From SAR324 cluster bacterium (GTDB lineage: Bacteria > SAR324 > NAC60-12), in contig JANQJU010000064.1 in the NCBI GenBank assembly GCA_028281495.1, positions 575,436 to 639,435 of the forward strand: 64,000 bases of DNA, read 5' to 3'. Position numbers and translations under genes: made by a program. Positions 53,755 through 62,975 of this stretch are shown one piece after another. The notes under the pieces were generated by a model, which was not told where the DNA came from, searched no databases, and worked only from the letters and a program-made list of their open reading frames with translations. Position 1 is the first letter of the stretch; the number at the start of each line of letters is the position of its first letter.

Positions 53755-54570
53755 ATGTCGGAAACTCAATCTTATCCGAAGTGGCAACAGCGTTTGCATG
53801 AAGTGATCTTCGAAGCCGACACTCGTGCAGGAAAACGATTTGATGTCTTATTGATCTTTTGCATTCTGTTGAGTGTGGTGGTCGTGATGTTGGAAAGCGT
53901 CGCATCCATTCGATCTCAGTATGGTCAGGCTTTGTATATTGCTGAATGGGGATTTACGATCCTCTTTACCATAGAATACATCTTGCGCTTAGTGTGTGTG
54001 GGAAAACCGATCCGGTATGCAGTCAGTTTTTATGGAATCGTGGACTTGCTGGCTATATTACCAACCTATTTGGATCTGATTTTTCCTGGAAGTCATTATC
54101 TGTTGGTGATCCGAGTGTTGCGTGTCCTGAGAGTGTTCCGCGTGCTCAAATTGGTCCAGTATTTGAGTGAAGCTCGGTTGCTCGTGATGGCAATTCGTGC
54201 CAGCCGTCGGAAAGTGACTGTTTTCTTGGTGGCAGTGTTGACGATGGTCGTGATTTTGGGATCCCTGATGTACGTTGTCGAGGGAGAGGAAAATGGTTTT
54301 ACGAGCATTCCTCGTAGCATTTACTGGGCAATCGTTACGTTAACTACGGTTGGATATGGAGATATCACCCCAAAGACCGAGTTGGGTCAAATTTTTTCAT
54401 CTTTTGTAATGATTTTGGGTTATGGAATTTTGGCAGTTCCGACGGGGATTGTGACGGTGGAACTCAACAACGCCGCTCGACATGTTTCGACTCAGGCTTG
54501 CCCTGAATGCAGTGAGGAGGGGCATGATCCTGATGCGATTCACTGTAAATATTGTGGAGCGAAATTGTAG
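53755..54570 (+). CDS. Voltage-gated potassium channel (Kv-type) with zinc-ribbon tail
   Basis: 271 residues. Six-helix Kv layout: S4 (about 119-140) carries regularly spaced arginines (RVLRVLRVFRVLKLV), and the selectivity filter is TLTTVGYGD. After the pore helix the C-terminus ends in a small zinc ribbon (ACPECSEEGHDPDAIHCKYCGAKL region, with CPEC and CKYC pairs). The ribbon may mediate assembly or sense metal or redox. AAGGA lies 8 bp before the ATG. It is followed after 94 bp by kdsD. Confidence 0.92.
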   Translation: MSETQSYPKWQQRLHEVIFEADTRAGKRFDVLLIFCILLSVVVVMLESVASIRSQYGQALYIAEWGFTILFTIEYILRLVCVGKPIRYAVSFYGIVDLLAILPTYLDLIFPGSHYLLVIRVLRVLRVFRVLKLVQYLSEARLLVMAIRASRRKVTVFLVAVLTMVVILGSLMYVVEGEENGFTSIPRSIYWAIVTLTTVGYGDITPKTELGQIFSSFVMILGYGILAVPTGIVTVELNNAARHVSTQACPECSEEGHDPDAIHCKYCGAKL

Positions 54571-54664
54571 ATCCTTTGTCGGTTGCTCTTCCCCAGTTTT
54601 ATTGCTATTGGTGGATGATTATCCCCTAATTAAAGTAACTCCCCATTTTCAGTGTCAGGCTGCT

Positions 54665-55633
54665 ATGTCTCCTGTGCTCGAACGCGCTAAAGAAACTTTA
54701 CTTATTGAGATCAAAGGTGTTGAAGAACTGGTCGATCGGCTAGATCATAATTTCGAAAAAGCCATCGATTTGCTGTTCTCTTGCAAGGGAAAAGTGATTG
54801 TCACAGGAATGGGGAAAAGTGGCCTGATTGGACAAAAGATTTCTGCTACCCTCACCAGTACAGGCACTCCTTCTTTATTTTTGCATCCGGCTGAAAGTGT
54901 TCATGGCGATTTAGGAGTCATTGCTCCGTCTGATATTGTAGTGGCTATTTCCTACAGTGGAGAAACGGCTGAAGTGGTCCAAATGTTAGGACATATTCAT
55001 GCCGTGGGAGCACCGCTTATCAGCATCACCGGACACCCTGAATCCACGCTCGCTCGAACCTGTAGTGTTCATTTAAATATTTCGGTTGAAAAGGAAGCTT
55101 GCCCATTGGGTTTAGCTCCGACGACGAGCACAACCGTGACTTTGGCCTTGGGCGATGCTCTGGCAATGTGTTTGTTGGAACTCCGGCAATTTCGAGAAGA
55201 AGATTTTGCGGTATTCCACCCTGGTGGCAGTCTAGGAAAGAAGTTGACTGTCACCGTAGGAGATTTGATGGTCAGTGAGCCGCATCTGCCGCTGGTGTTG
55301 GAACAAACGCTTATGCGCGAAGCTATCCATGAGCTTTCTGATAAATTGTTGGGAGTGGTGGTGGTTACCAATACCGAAGGCGAGTTGGTGGGAGTCTTTA
55401 GCGTAGGGGATTTGATGCGTCTGATTGAGCAAAAACAAAGTCGTTTTTTAGATCAGCCGGTTTCCGAATTCATGACTCGTACTCCTAAGGTGGTTGCTCC
55501 GAACAGTTTAGCGGCCAAAGCGCTCTATCTTATGGAAACCCATGCGATCACTTGTCTTATTGTTACGTCAGCGGCAAATAAACCAGTAGGCGTGGTTCAA
55601 ATTTACAGTATTTTGAAGGCTGGAATCTATTGA
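54665..55633 (+). CDS. kdsD: Arabinose-5-phosphate isomerase
   Basis: Converts D-ribulose 5-phosphate to D-arabinose 5-phosphate, the first step of Kdo (LPS core) synthesis. 322 residues: an SIS domain (VTGMGKSGLIGQKISATL, HPAESVHGDLGVI, ISYSGETAEVV, PTTSTTVTLALGDALA) and two CBS domains. The FAVFHPGGSLGKKL motif joins them. The ATG at 54665 is preferred to a frame start within the channel gene. It implies a Kdo-containing outer membrane. The other kds genes are not in the window. Confidence 0.94.
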   Translation: MSPVLERAKETLLIEIKGVEELVDRLDHNFEKAIDLLFSCKGKVIVTGMGKSGLIGQKISATLTSTGTPSLFLHPAESVHGDLGVIAPSDIVVAISYSGETAEVVQMLGHIHAVGAPLISITGHPESTLARTCSVHLNISVEKEACPLGLAPTTSTTVTLALGDALAMCLLELRQFREEDFAVFHPGGSLGKKLTVTVGDLMVSEPHLPLVLEQTLMREAIHELSDKLLGVVVVTNTEGELVGVFSVGDLMRLIEQKQSRFLDQPVSEFMTRTPKVVAPNSLAAKALYLMETHAITCLIVTSAANKPVGVVQIYSILKAGIY

Positions 55634-55661
55634 CCGATAGCGAGGCATTCATAGAGGCAAA

Positions 55662-57572
55662 ATGGAACAAGAAGTTGCACAATTCATTGCAGACCTGAAA
55701 CACCCGGATGAATATCAAAGGCTTTCTGCTGCCGAGAACCTGGGGGACATGCGTGCTGGTGAAGCCGTGGACCCCTTAGTGCAAGCATTGGAGGACCCTG
55801 CACGATCCGTGATGGAGGCTGCTTCAGAATCTCTAGTCACGATTGGGACGGAAAAAGTTGCAGAAGCTACCACGCAACTTTTAGAAAGTGACGATCCTAC
55901 CGTCAGAAGTGAAGCTGCCAGTATCCTAGTGCAACTGGATGAAACAGCCGTCCCTACCTTGAATCGACTGCTTTCCGACAAAGATCACGACCTGCGTCAA
56001 TATGCCGTGGATGCACTAGCAGAGATCAATAGTCCTCGTGCCATTCCTTCTGTTCTGAGAGCCTTGGACGACCCTAATGAGAATGTGGCTGCTGCTGCCG
56101 CAGAAGCTTTAGGAAAACTAGGAAATGAAGAAGCGATTCAACCCATCTTAAGACAACTGAATCGCTCGCATTGGATGCGAGGGGCTTGTCTCCGTGCATT
56201 AGGGGCAATTGGTACAGAAGAAGCGCTCAATGCAATCTTGGAAGCCGCGAAAGATTCCGAACCCGTAGTGCTATTCTCGGTCATTCAAGCACTAGCCAAA
56301 GCGGACTCGTTGAAAGGGATTCCCACGTTAATCAAAATCCTAGAAAAGGAGCCGGAAACCTATGGGGAAGAAGCCATAATTGCCTTGAAAATTATTCTGC
56401 ATCATCATTCGGGAGATAGCAAAAGTTCGTATCTTCAAGATGTTTCGCTAGAACCAATCTATGATGCGGCTCGTTCTGGAAACGTGGACACCCGACTGAA
56501 CGCGATCAAGCTCTTGAGCAATTTCCTTCAACAGATTCCGTTCTCATTTTTAGTTCAGTTCTATTCCGATCCAGAAGCTGCCGTGCGTCGATCTGCCCTG
56601 AACGTGGTGGTGCAGCTGGCTCCCACTGATACGACACCTTTGGTAGAAATACTCCAATCGACTCAATCTCCGATGGAAGCCAAGGCCGGAGCATTGGATA
56701 CATTAGGACGGCTGAAACATCCAAACAGCTTACAACATATTGTGCCCTTTTTGGATTCGGACGACATCACCTTACAACGAGTGGCGTTGAACGCCTTGTT
56801 TCCCCCAATTGACCAAGCCGTTTGCGATAAAATGAAGGAACTCTTGAACTCGCCAATTACTGAGATTCAAGTGCATACTCTCATGGCCATTGAGCGGCTC
56901 CAAGACATGGAGTTTTTTGAGCAAGTGATTCAGATGCTCAATGATGACGATATTGATGTGGTGGATGCTGCGGATGCTGCTCTCGTGGCCATCGTGGAGA
57001 AAATCAATCCCCATTATCCTTTTTTGGCATGTTTCAGCCAGGACGAGCGACGTAAGGCATTTCAGCATTTCAACACCGGCAATGCGGACGCTATTAGCGC
57101 TCAACTAGTTGAGGCTTTGGAACATAAGGACGAGGCCATTCGTTCCATCGCGATTAAGGCACTCGCGAATACGAATCCAATCGAATCGCTTCCTATGATT
57201 CGGAAGGCACTCGAAGATCCCGAAAAAACGGTTGTGATCGCGGCGATAGCCGCTTGTGGTTGTGTCAATAGTCCCGAAACACGAAGTCTTTTAGAAGAGT
57301 TTTTAGTGAATACGGCCAATCCTCATTATATTACTGAGGCCGTGCTCGCCTTAGGACATATTGGCCAATCCTCTTCCATCTCCTGCATTTTGCCTCATCT
57401 GAAGCACCCTGACACCTACACCAAGCTGGCCACGATTGAAGCCCTTCAAACGATTGGCGGCTCCCAAGCCTTGAAGGCCTTGCAGGAGCTATATCTCGAA
57501 GAAGTAGATCCAGAAGTTATTGATGTTCTTGAACAAGCCCTTGAAGTGTTAGAAGAAACTGTGGAAGCCTAA
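55662..57572 (+). CDS. HEAT-repeat (PBS-lyase-like) protein
   Basis: 636 residues made of about 18-20 HEAT/PBS-lyase repeats, each close to 31 residues, for example LVQALEDPARSVMEAASESL and VLRALDDPNENVAAAAAEAL. The superhelix serves as a scaffold for protein binding. No catalytic residues, signal peptide or membrane helix. GAGG precedes the ATG. It follows kdsD after 28 bp and may be cotranscribed with it; the client protein is unknown. Confidence 0.87.
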   Translation: MEQEVAQFIADLKHPDEYQRLSAAENLGDMRAGEAVDPLVQALEDPARSVMEAASESLVTIGTEKVAEATTQLLESDDPTVRSEAASILVQLDETAVPTLNRLLSDKDHDLRQYAVDALAEINSPRAIPSVLRALDDPNENVAAAAAEALGKLGNEEAIQPILRQLNRSHWMRGACLRALGAIGTEEALNAILEAAKDSEPVVLFSVIQALAKADSLKGIPTLIKILEKEPETYGEEAIIALKIILHHHSGDSKSSYLQDVSLEPIYDAARSGNVDTRLNAIKLLSNFLQQIPFSFLVQFYSDPEAAVRRSALNVVVQLAPTDTTPLVEILQSTQSPMEAKAGALDTLGRLKHPNSLQHIVPFLDSDDITLQRVALNALFPPIDQAVCDKMKELLNSPITEIQVHTLMAIERLQDMEFFEQVIQMLNDDDIDVVDAADAALVAIVEKINPHYPFLACFSQDERRKAFQHFNTGNADAISAQLVEALEHKDEAIRSIAIKALANTNPIESLPMIRKALEDPEKTVVIAAIAACGCVNSPETRSLLEEFLVNTANPHYITEAVLALGHIGQSSSISCILPHLKHPDTYTKLATIEALQTIGGSQALKALQELYLEEVDPEVIDVLEQALEVLEETVEA

Positions 57573-57726
57573 TCTTTCACGAGGCTCACCCCTCACCGTG
57601 GCAGAAGCACTAGAGCCAACGGTAGAAGCCTGCTATACTCCCTCCCTTTGAATAATCTGCACATCCTTGGATAACGGATTGATATCACCGGTCTCTCTAA
57701 ATCTTCCCATCAGTAGAAAGGAACGC

Positions 57727-60375
57727 ATGTCACAAGCCACTCCAGAAACGAAGTATCTCAAAGACTACACTCCACCTGATTATTGGGTCGACACAGTCGA
57801 TCTTCATTTTGATCTAAACGAAGACCTCACTAAGGTTCGTTCAACAATGACAATGCGTCGGAATATTGAGCAAAATGTCGAAGCGCGTCCCTTGGTCCTG
57901 GAGGGGCGTGCATTGACGCTAGAATCGGTCATTCTGAATGGCACTTCATTGAATGCCGAGCAATATTCTGTGAGTGACGAGACTTTGACCGTATTGGATG
58001 CACCGGATGCATTCACACTGGAAATCACGACTACCACCCAACCAAGTCAAAACACGTCTCTCGAAGGGTTGTATACGTCTAGTGGCAACTTTTGCACCCA
58101 ATGTGAGCCAGAAGGTTTCCGAAAAATCACTTATTTTCTGGATCGCCCGGATGTGATGGCACGTTACAGCACAACAATTGTTGGAGACAAGACCCGCTAT
58201 CCTGTGCTGCTTTCCAATGGAAATCCGGTCGAGAGCGGCGAGCTGGAGAACGGAAAACATTGGGTCAAATGGGAAGATCCATTTAAAAAACCTTCTTATT
58301 TGTTTGCATTGGTTGCTGGAGATTTAGTGCATTTGGAAGACACGTTCATCACAATGTCAGGACGTGAAGTGACCTTGCGGCTTTATGTGGAGAAGATGAA
58401 CATCGACAAATGCGAACATGCCATGCAGTCCTTAAAAAACGCGATGAAATGGGATGAGGAAACTTTTGCACGCGAGTATGACTTGGATATTTACATGATT
58501 GTGGCGGTGAACGATTTCAACATGGGCGCTATGGAGAACAAGGGACTCAATGTGTTCAATTCAAAGTATGTGTTGGCTCGACCCGAAACCGCAACAGACC
58601 GAGATTTTCAAATGATTGAAGGAGTGATCGGTCACGAATACTTTCACAATTGGACAGGCAACCGGATCACCTGCCGAGACTGGTTTCAGTTGAGTTTGAA
58701 AGAAGGACTGACCATTTTTCGTGACCAAGAGTTTTCATCAACGATGGGATCGCGTGCTGTCAAACGAATTACGGATGTCCGGGATTTGAGAGCATCCCAA
58801 TTTCCAGAAGATGCCGGTCCGATGGCTCATTCAGTCCGGCCCGATTCTTATATTGAAATCAATAATTTTTATACAGTGACGGTCTATAATAAAGGTTCAG
58901 AAGTCGTAAGAATGATTTACAACTTTTTAGGGAAAGAGGGCTTCCGTAAAGGGATGGATCTCTACTTCGAGCGATACGATGGTCAAGCTGTGACAACCGA
59001 TGACTTTGTTCAAGTCATGGAAGAGGCCAATGGGGCGGATTTCACTCAGTTCCGGCTCTGGTACAGCCAAGCCGGAACCCCGGTTTTGGATGTGAAAGCA
59101 GTTTACGAAATGGAAACCCATGCTTACACCTTAACCATCCGGCAATCGTGCGCACCCACACCGGGACAACCTGAGAAAGCCCCTTATTACATCCCGTTGG
59201 CAATGGGATTGATTGATCAGGATGGCAATGAAATCCCTTTACAGCTGGTGGGTGAAGAGGAGCCAGCAGCGAGCACCACTCGTGTGCTCGCGCTTTCCGA
59301 AACAGAACAGTCATTTTCGTTTGTAAATGTCTCCCAACCGCCAGTTCCTTCATTGCTGCGCGGGTTTTCAGCACCAGTTCGTTTGAATTTTGATTATACC
59401 GATGATGAGCTGGCCTTTTTGATGGCGCACGATACGGATGATTTCAACCGCTGGGAAGCTGGACAGCGCTTGATGGTTACGACCCTCTTGGGACTCGTAA
59501 AGGACTATCAACAAGGGCGAGACATGGTATTGAATCCAGTGTTTGTAGAAGCATTTCAAACGGTTTTACGTTCCACTACGTTGGACAAAGCATTGATTGC
59601 AGAGGCCATTACATTGCCTTCCGAAACGGATATGGGAGAGTGGCTGGCGGTTATCGATGTGGATGCTATTCATGCTGCCTGGACGTTTGTCACTAAAACT
59701 CTAGCTCGTGATTTGAAGCCTCAACTCATGGCGACCTATCAGGAAAATCAAAGTGAAGCCTCTTACAGTATCGACAACAAGTCGATAGGACAGCGTCGAT
59801 TGAAAAACCTTGTTATGTCTTATCTCATGAAACTGGATGATTCGGATGTGATTCAACTGGGGTTGGAGCAATTCCAAAATGCCAACAATATGACAGATAG
59901 TATCAGTGCATTTCGCGCAATCGTCCATAAAGAGATTCCAGAACGCACCGAGGTGATCGAAGCTTTTTATGAAAAATGGAAGGACGATTCATTAGTCTTA
60001 GATAAATGGTTTGCTATGCAGGCTACTGCACCACTTCCGAGTATTCTGGATCACGTCAAAGCATTGATGGGACATCCGGCCTTTTCACTCAAAAATCCAA
60101 ACAAAGTTCGTGCTTTGATTGCTGCGTTTTCGCGAGGGAATCCGGTACGGTTTCATGCTGCCAATGGTTCTGGCTATACTTTTTTAGGTGACCAGATTGT
60201 AGAGTTGAATTCGATTAACCCTCAAGTCGCGTCTCGAATGCTCAGCGTGATGAACCGTTGGAAAAAATACGACGAGGGCCGTCAAGCACTCATGAAGGAA
60301 CAATTGCAACGCATTTTGGGCCTACCTGATGTTTCCAAAGATGTATATGAAATCGCGATGAAGAATCTTGGTTAA
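57727..60375 (+). CDS. pepN: Aminopeptidase N (M1 family, gamma-proteobacterial type)
   Basis: Zinc metallopeptidase that removes N-terminal residues from peptides in the cytosol. 882 residues. The exopeptidase motif is GAMENKGLNVFNSKYVL and the zinc site HEYFHNWTGNRITCRDWFQL (HExxH), with the third Glu in LKEGLT. The C-terminal helical domain is complete. The ATG at 57727 has AAAGGA upstream; an in-frame start 20 codons earlier has no signal. It is convergent with cdd, 35 bp apart. Confidence 0.96.
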   Translation: MSQATPETKYLKDYTPPDYWVDTVDLHFDLNEDLTKVRSTMTMRRNIEQNVEARPLVLEGRALTLESVILNGTSLNAEQYSVSDETLTVLDAPDAFTLEITTTTQPSQNTSLEGLYTSSGNFCTQCEPEGFRKITYFLDRPDVMARYSTTIVGDKTRYPVLLSNGNPVESGELENGKHWVKWEDPFKKPSYLFALVAGDLVHLEDTFITMSGREVTLRLYVEKMNIDKCEHAMQSLKNAMKWDEETFAREYDLDIYMIVAVNDFNMGAMENKGLNVFNSKYVLARPETATDRDFQMIEGVIGHEYFHNWTGNRITCRDWFQLSLKEGLTIFRDQEFSSTMGSRAVKRITDVRDLRASQFPEDAGPMAHSVRPDSYIEINNFYTVTVYNKGSEVVRMIYNFLGKEGFRKGMDLYFERYDGQAVTTDDFVQVMEEANGADFTQFRLWYSQAGTPVLDVKAVYEMETHAYTLTIRQSCAPTPGQPEKAPYYIPLAMGLIDQDGNEIPLQLVGEEEPAASTTRVLALSETEQSFSFVNVSQPPVPSLLRGFSAPVRLNFDYTDDELAFLMAHDTDDFNRWEAGQRLMVTTLLGLVKDYQQGRDMVLNPVFVEAFQTVLRSTTLDKALIAEAITLPSETDMGEWLAVIDVDAIHAAWTFVTKTLARDLKPQLMATYQENQSEASYSIDNKSIGQRRLKNLVMSYLMKLDDSDVIQLGLEQFQNANNMTDSISAFRAIVHKEIPERTEVIEAFYEKWKDDSLVLDKWFAMQATAPLPSILDHVKALMGHPAFSLKNPNKVRALIAAFSRGNPVRFHAANGSGYTFLGDQIVELNSINPQVASRMLSVMNRWKKYDEGRQALMKEQLQRILGLPDVSKDVYEIAMKNLG

Positions 60376-60410
60376 GCATGCGTCGGGAATTGATCTGGAA
60401 GGAATGAAGC

Positions 60411-60833
60411 TCAGCTGGAGGAAGTCTCAATGCGATTGAAAGCATGGGGTAATAAATCTTCGATTCGGATCTTCAACTGTTGGTCACTATCGCAAATGCA
60501 AAGAATTTGGGTGTTATCGTTGGCAAACTCAAGGATGACTTGTCGACATGCCCCGCAGGGAGAGGTCGGCGTTGCGGTAGGGGTATAGACAACCACCATT
60601 TGCAGCTCTATTTTTTCTTCGGATTGAGTCACGGCATGTGAAATGGCATTGCGTTCGGCACAAAGACTCAGTCCATAAGAAATATTCTCCACATTGCATC
60701 CTGAATATATCTCGCCATTCGAAAGCAAAATTGCCGATCCGACGGAAAATTGGCTGTAAGGACAGTAGGCCTTTTGGCTCACTTGTTTTGCTAGCTCAAT
60801 CAAAGTTTCTATAGTTTCAGTAGTGATCGGCAT
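60411..60833 (-). CDS. cdd: Cytidine deaminase
   Basis: Deaminates cytidine and deoxycytidine to uridines (pyrimidine salvage). 140 residues, the small tetrameric type. Zinc ligands and catalytic Glu are in LSLCAERNAI (CAE) and PCGACRQVI (CxxC). Substrate-binding GCNVENISYG is present. The ATG at 60833 is one base after the cyclase stop, so translation is coupled. The longer in-frame start at 60860 would overlap the cyclase. Confidence 0.95.
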   Translation of the reverse strand: MPITTETIETLIELAKQVSQKAYCPYSQFSVGSAILLSNGEIYSGCNVENISYGLSLCAERNAISHAVTQSEEKIELQMVVVYTPTATPTSPCGACRQVILEFANDNTQILCICDSDQQLKIRIEDLLPHAFNRIETSSS

Positions 60834-60834
60834 C

Positions 60835-62958
60835 TTACTTTTCTCGCATGGTCTGCACACCGTCCCAATCTTCAGGGGGGGGATTGACTAAAAAATTATG
60901 ACAACGTTGAGTGAAGAGGACCGAAGGGGGATCATTTGGGATTTCTGCTTCGCACTGTTCGAATAAGCTCAACGCCTCGCCAAATTGACGCTGTAAATAA
61001 AGTGTTCGAGCTTCGTTAAACCAATCTGCAACAGACTGCTGTTGAGGTGTGGCTTTGCTGGAAAAAGTCATCAGTTCGTAGATGCGTAGTGCCTGAGCTT
61101 TCCCTTTCACGCGAACCAGATCAATTTCGCGTGTCAATAGGTCGTCATCCAGATTACGATGCACCGCTTCTGAAATCAAAACATGGGTTCCATAAAATTT
61201 ATTCAACGACTCCAATCGCGAAGCAATATTTACTGAATCGCCAATGATGGTGTAATCCAATCGACGGTCCGATCCGACGTTACCGACAATCACTTCGCCA
61301 GTATGAATGCCAATGCGCGAGCTGGCACTGGATTGGGGGGAGTTGGGTTCCCACAGACGCCGGAAATTGCTGTGCCAGTTCAATTGTTTCATCGCCGCTG
61401 TACACGCTTTTTGGGAATGGTTGGGAACGGGCAATGGTGCTCCCCAAAACGCCATAATGGCATCACCAATATATTTGTCGACAATACCCGATTGCTCTTC
61501 CAGAAATTGTGTCATTCGGGACAGATACAAATTCAAAAAAGAAATCAGGTCTTCAGGAGTCAATTTTTCGCTGATCTGAGTAAAATCGGCTAGATCTGAA
61601 AAATAGATAGTCACCTCTTTTCGTTCTCCACCCAGCTTCACGTCAGTCTTGAGCACTTCTTCTACTACGGAAGACGAGACATATTTTTTGAAAGTTTGCG
61701 TGATGTGGTCTTTTTCCTTCAAGCCTTTGGTCATTTTGTTGAAGGTTTCGGCCAAGTCGCCCAACTCATCCTGAGACAACACAGGGATACTGACTTCTAA
61801 ATTTCCTTGAGAAACTTCCTCTGCTCCCTTGGCTAGCTCGCGTACTGCTCGGATCATTCCCCGGCTGAAAACCAAGGCAGCTGTAATCCCTCCAATTAAA
61901 GCAGCGATCCCAATCAGATTGAGCAAGTTAGAAAGATCCTGGAAGAAGCTGAGTTCCCGTGTCTTGGAGCGGAAGATCACAATCATGCCCACCTCGTTCC
62001 CTAATCCCCCAATCACATGGTGGGCTAAAGCCAAAAAATCTTCCTTTCCGCTGCGAAAAGGATGAACAATTTGGTCCTCATTGGGCTCGATTTCAGAGGC
62101 CAGTTTCATGAGAGATGGGGTGAGTTTTTCGTCAGCAGAATTGCTGTATAGGTTCTTGCCCTGAAAAAACGCCACATCTGAAAGGGTGATATTCTTGATC
62201 AATGCGGGTTGATTTGTGGTGTCGAAACCGATGATCAACACACCGACCACGGTCGATCCGAAAATCACAGGTTTGAAGAAAACCTCATACAGAATCTCAG
62301 GATTCTTCTCGTCGGCCTCTTGCCATCGGTACATTGGTGACTCTCGCCCCCACCAGGTGAAAAGTTCATTTCCCCCCAAAGCTGCCTGCATCACCGGCCA
62401 TTGGCTGATGTCTTTTTCCAGCAAATGTTTGCCTCCTTTTTGGTACAACACCATGCCTTGCCCGTTGGTAATGATAAAGAGCTGACTTTGTTGAAATAAT
62501 TCGATTTCACGGACAATATCTTCCAAGACTTGATACTTTTCTTCTGCTGTCGGGGCTTCTTCGCCAAACAAGCCCTCGTCCGCTTCTCCAAATAAATCGC
62601 CTTCGTCGGTGCTTGAAACCTCTTCCTCAAACAAATCGTCTTCATTGGAGGTTGAATTTTCGTCAAATAAGGAATCTATGGAAGACTTGGTGTTGTATTC
62701 GGCGAGCGACGCCCGAAGTTGTGGGCTGTAACGGATGAGAGAGGCTGCCGCATCGGAGGAATTTTTAAGCTGGGTTTCCCGGAATTCTTTCAACACGTTG
62801 GCGGTGATGATCACCTCTTCCTCAATTTTATCTTCACTCGCTTGCTGAAGGCGAGAATTGACCGAGAACACAATCATCCCTACGGTCAAGATAGTGAGGC
62901 CGGTGAATGAAAACAATAATTTGCTGCGGACACTGCGTAAACTCAGCCCTTCAAGCAT
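60835..62958 (-). CDS. Membrane adenylate cyclase with HAMP and TPR tail
   Basis: 707 residues. Helices at about 12-31 and 343-366 flank a periplasmic region of about 310 residues. A HAMP domain (SQDELGDLAETFNKM), a class III cyclase domain (about 445-600) and a TPR-like C-terminus follow. Catalytic set: Asp in YFSDLADFTQ and GDAIMAFWG, Lys in VDKYIGDA, Thr in LDYTIIGD, Asn/Arg in VNIASRLES. It should make cAMP. The periplasmic region has acidic blocks with LFGE copies (residues 98-128, EGDLFGEADEGLFGEEAP). It lies between ispB and cdd, with gaps of 17 bp and 1 bp. Confidence 0.9.
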   Translation of the reverse strand: MLEGLSLRSVRSKLLFSFTGLTILTVGMIVFSVNSRLQQASEDKIEEEVIITANVLKEFRETQLKNSSDAAASLIRYSPQLRASLAEYNTKSSIDSLFDENSTSNEDDLFEEEVSSTDEGDLFGEADEGLFGEEAPTAEEKYQVLEDIVREIELFQQSQLFIITNGQGMVLYQKGGKHLLEKDISQWPVMQAALGGNELFTWWGRESPMYRWQEADEKNPEILYEVFFKPVIFGSTVVGVLIIGFDTTNQPALIKNITLSDVAFFQGKNLYSNSADEKLTPSLMKLASEIEPNEDQIVHPFRSGKEDFLALAHHVIGGLGNEVGMIVIFRSKTRELSFFQDLSNLLNLIGIAALIGGITAALVFSRGMIRAVRELAKGAEEVSQGNLEVSIPVLSQDELGDLAETFNKMTKGLKEKDHITQTFKKYVSSSVVEEVLKTDVKLGGERKEVTIYFSDLADFTQISEKLTPEDLISFLNLYLSRMTQFLEEQSGIVDKYIGDAIMAFWGAPLPVPNHSQKACTAAMKQLNWHSNFRRLWEPNSPQSSASSRIGIHTGEVIVGNVGSDRRLDYTIIGDSVNIASRLESLNKFYGTHVLISEAVHRNLDDDLLTREIDLVRVKGKAQALRIYELMTFSSKATPQQQSVADWFNEARTLYLQRQFGEALSLFEQCEAEIPNDPPSVLFTQRCHNFLVNPPPEDWDGVQTMREK

Positions 62959-62975
62959 AGGGTCCTCATCATGTT

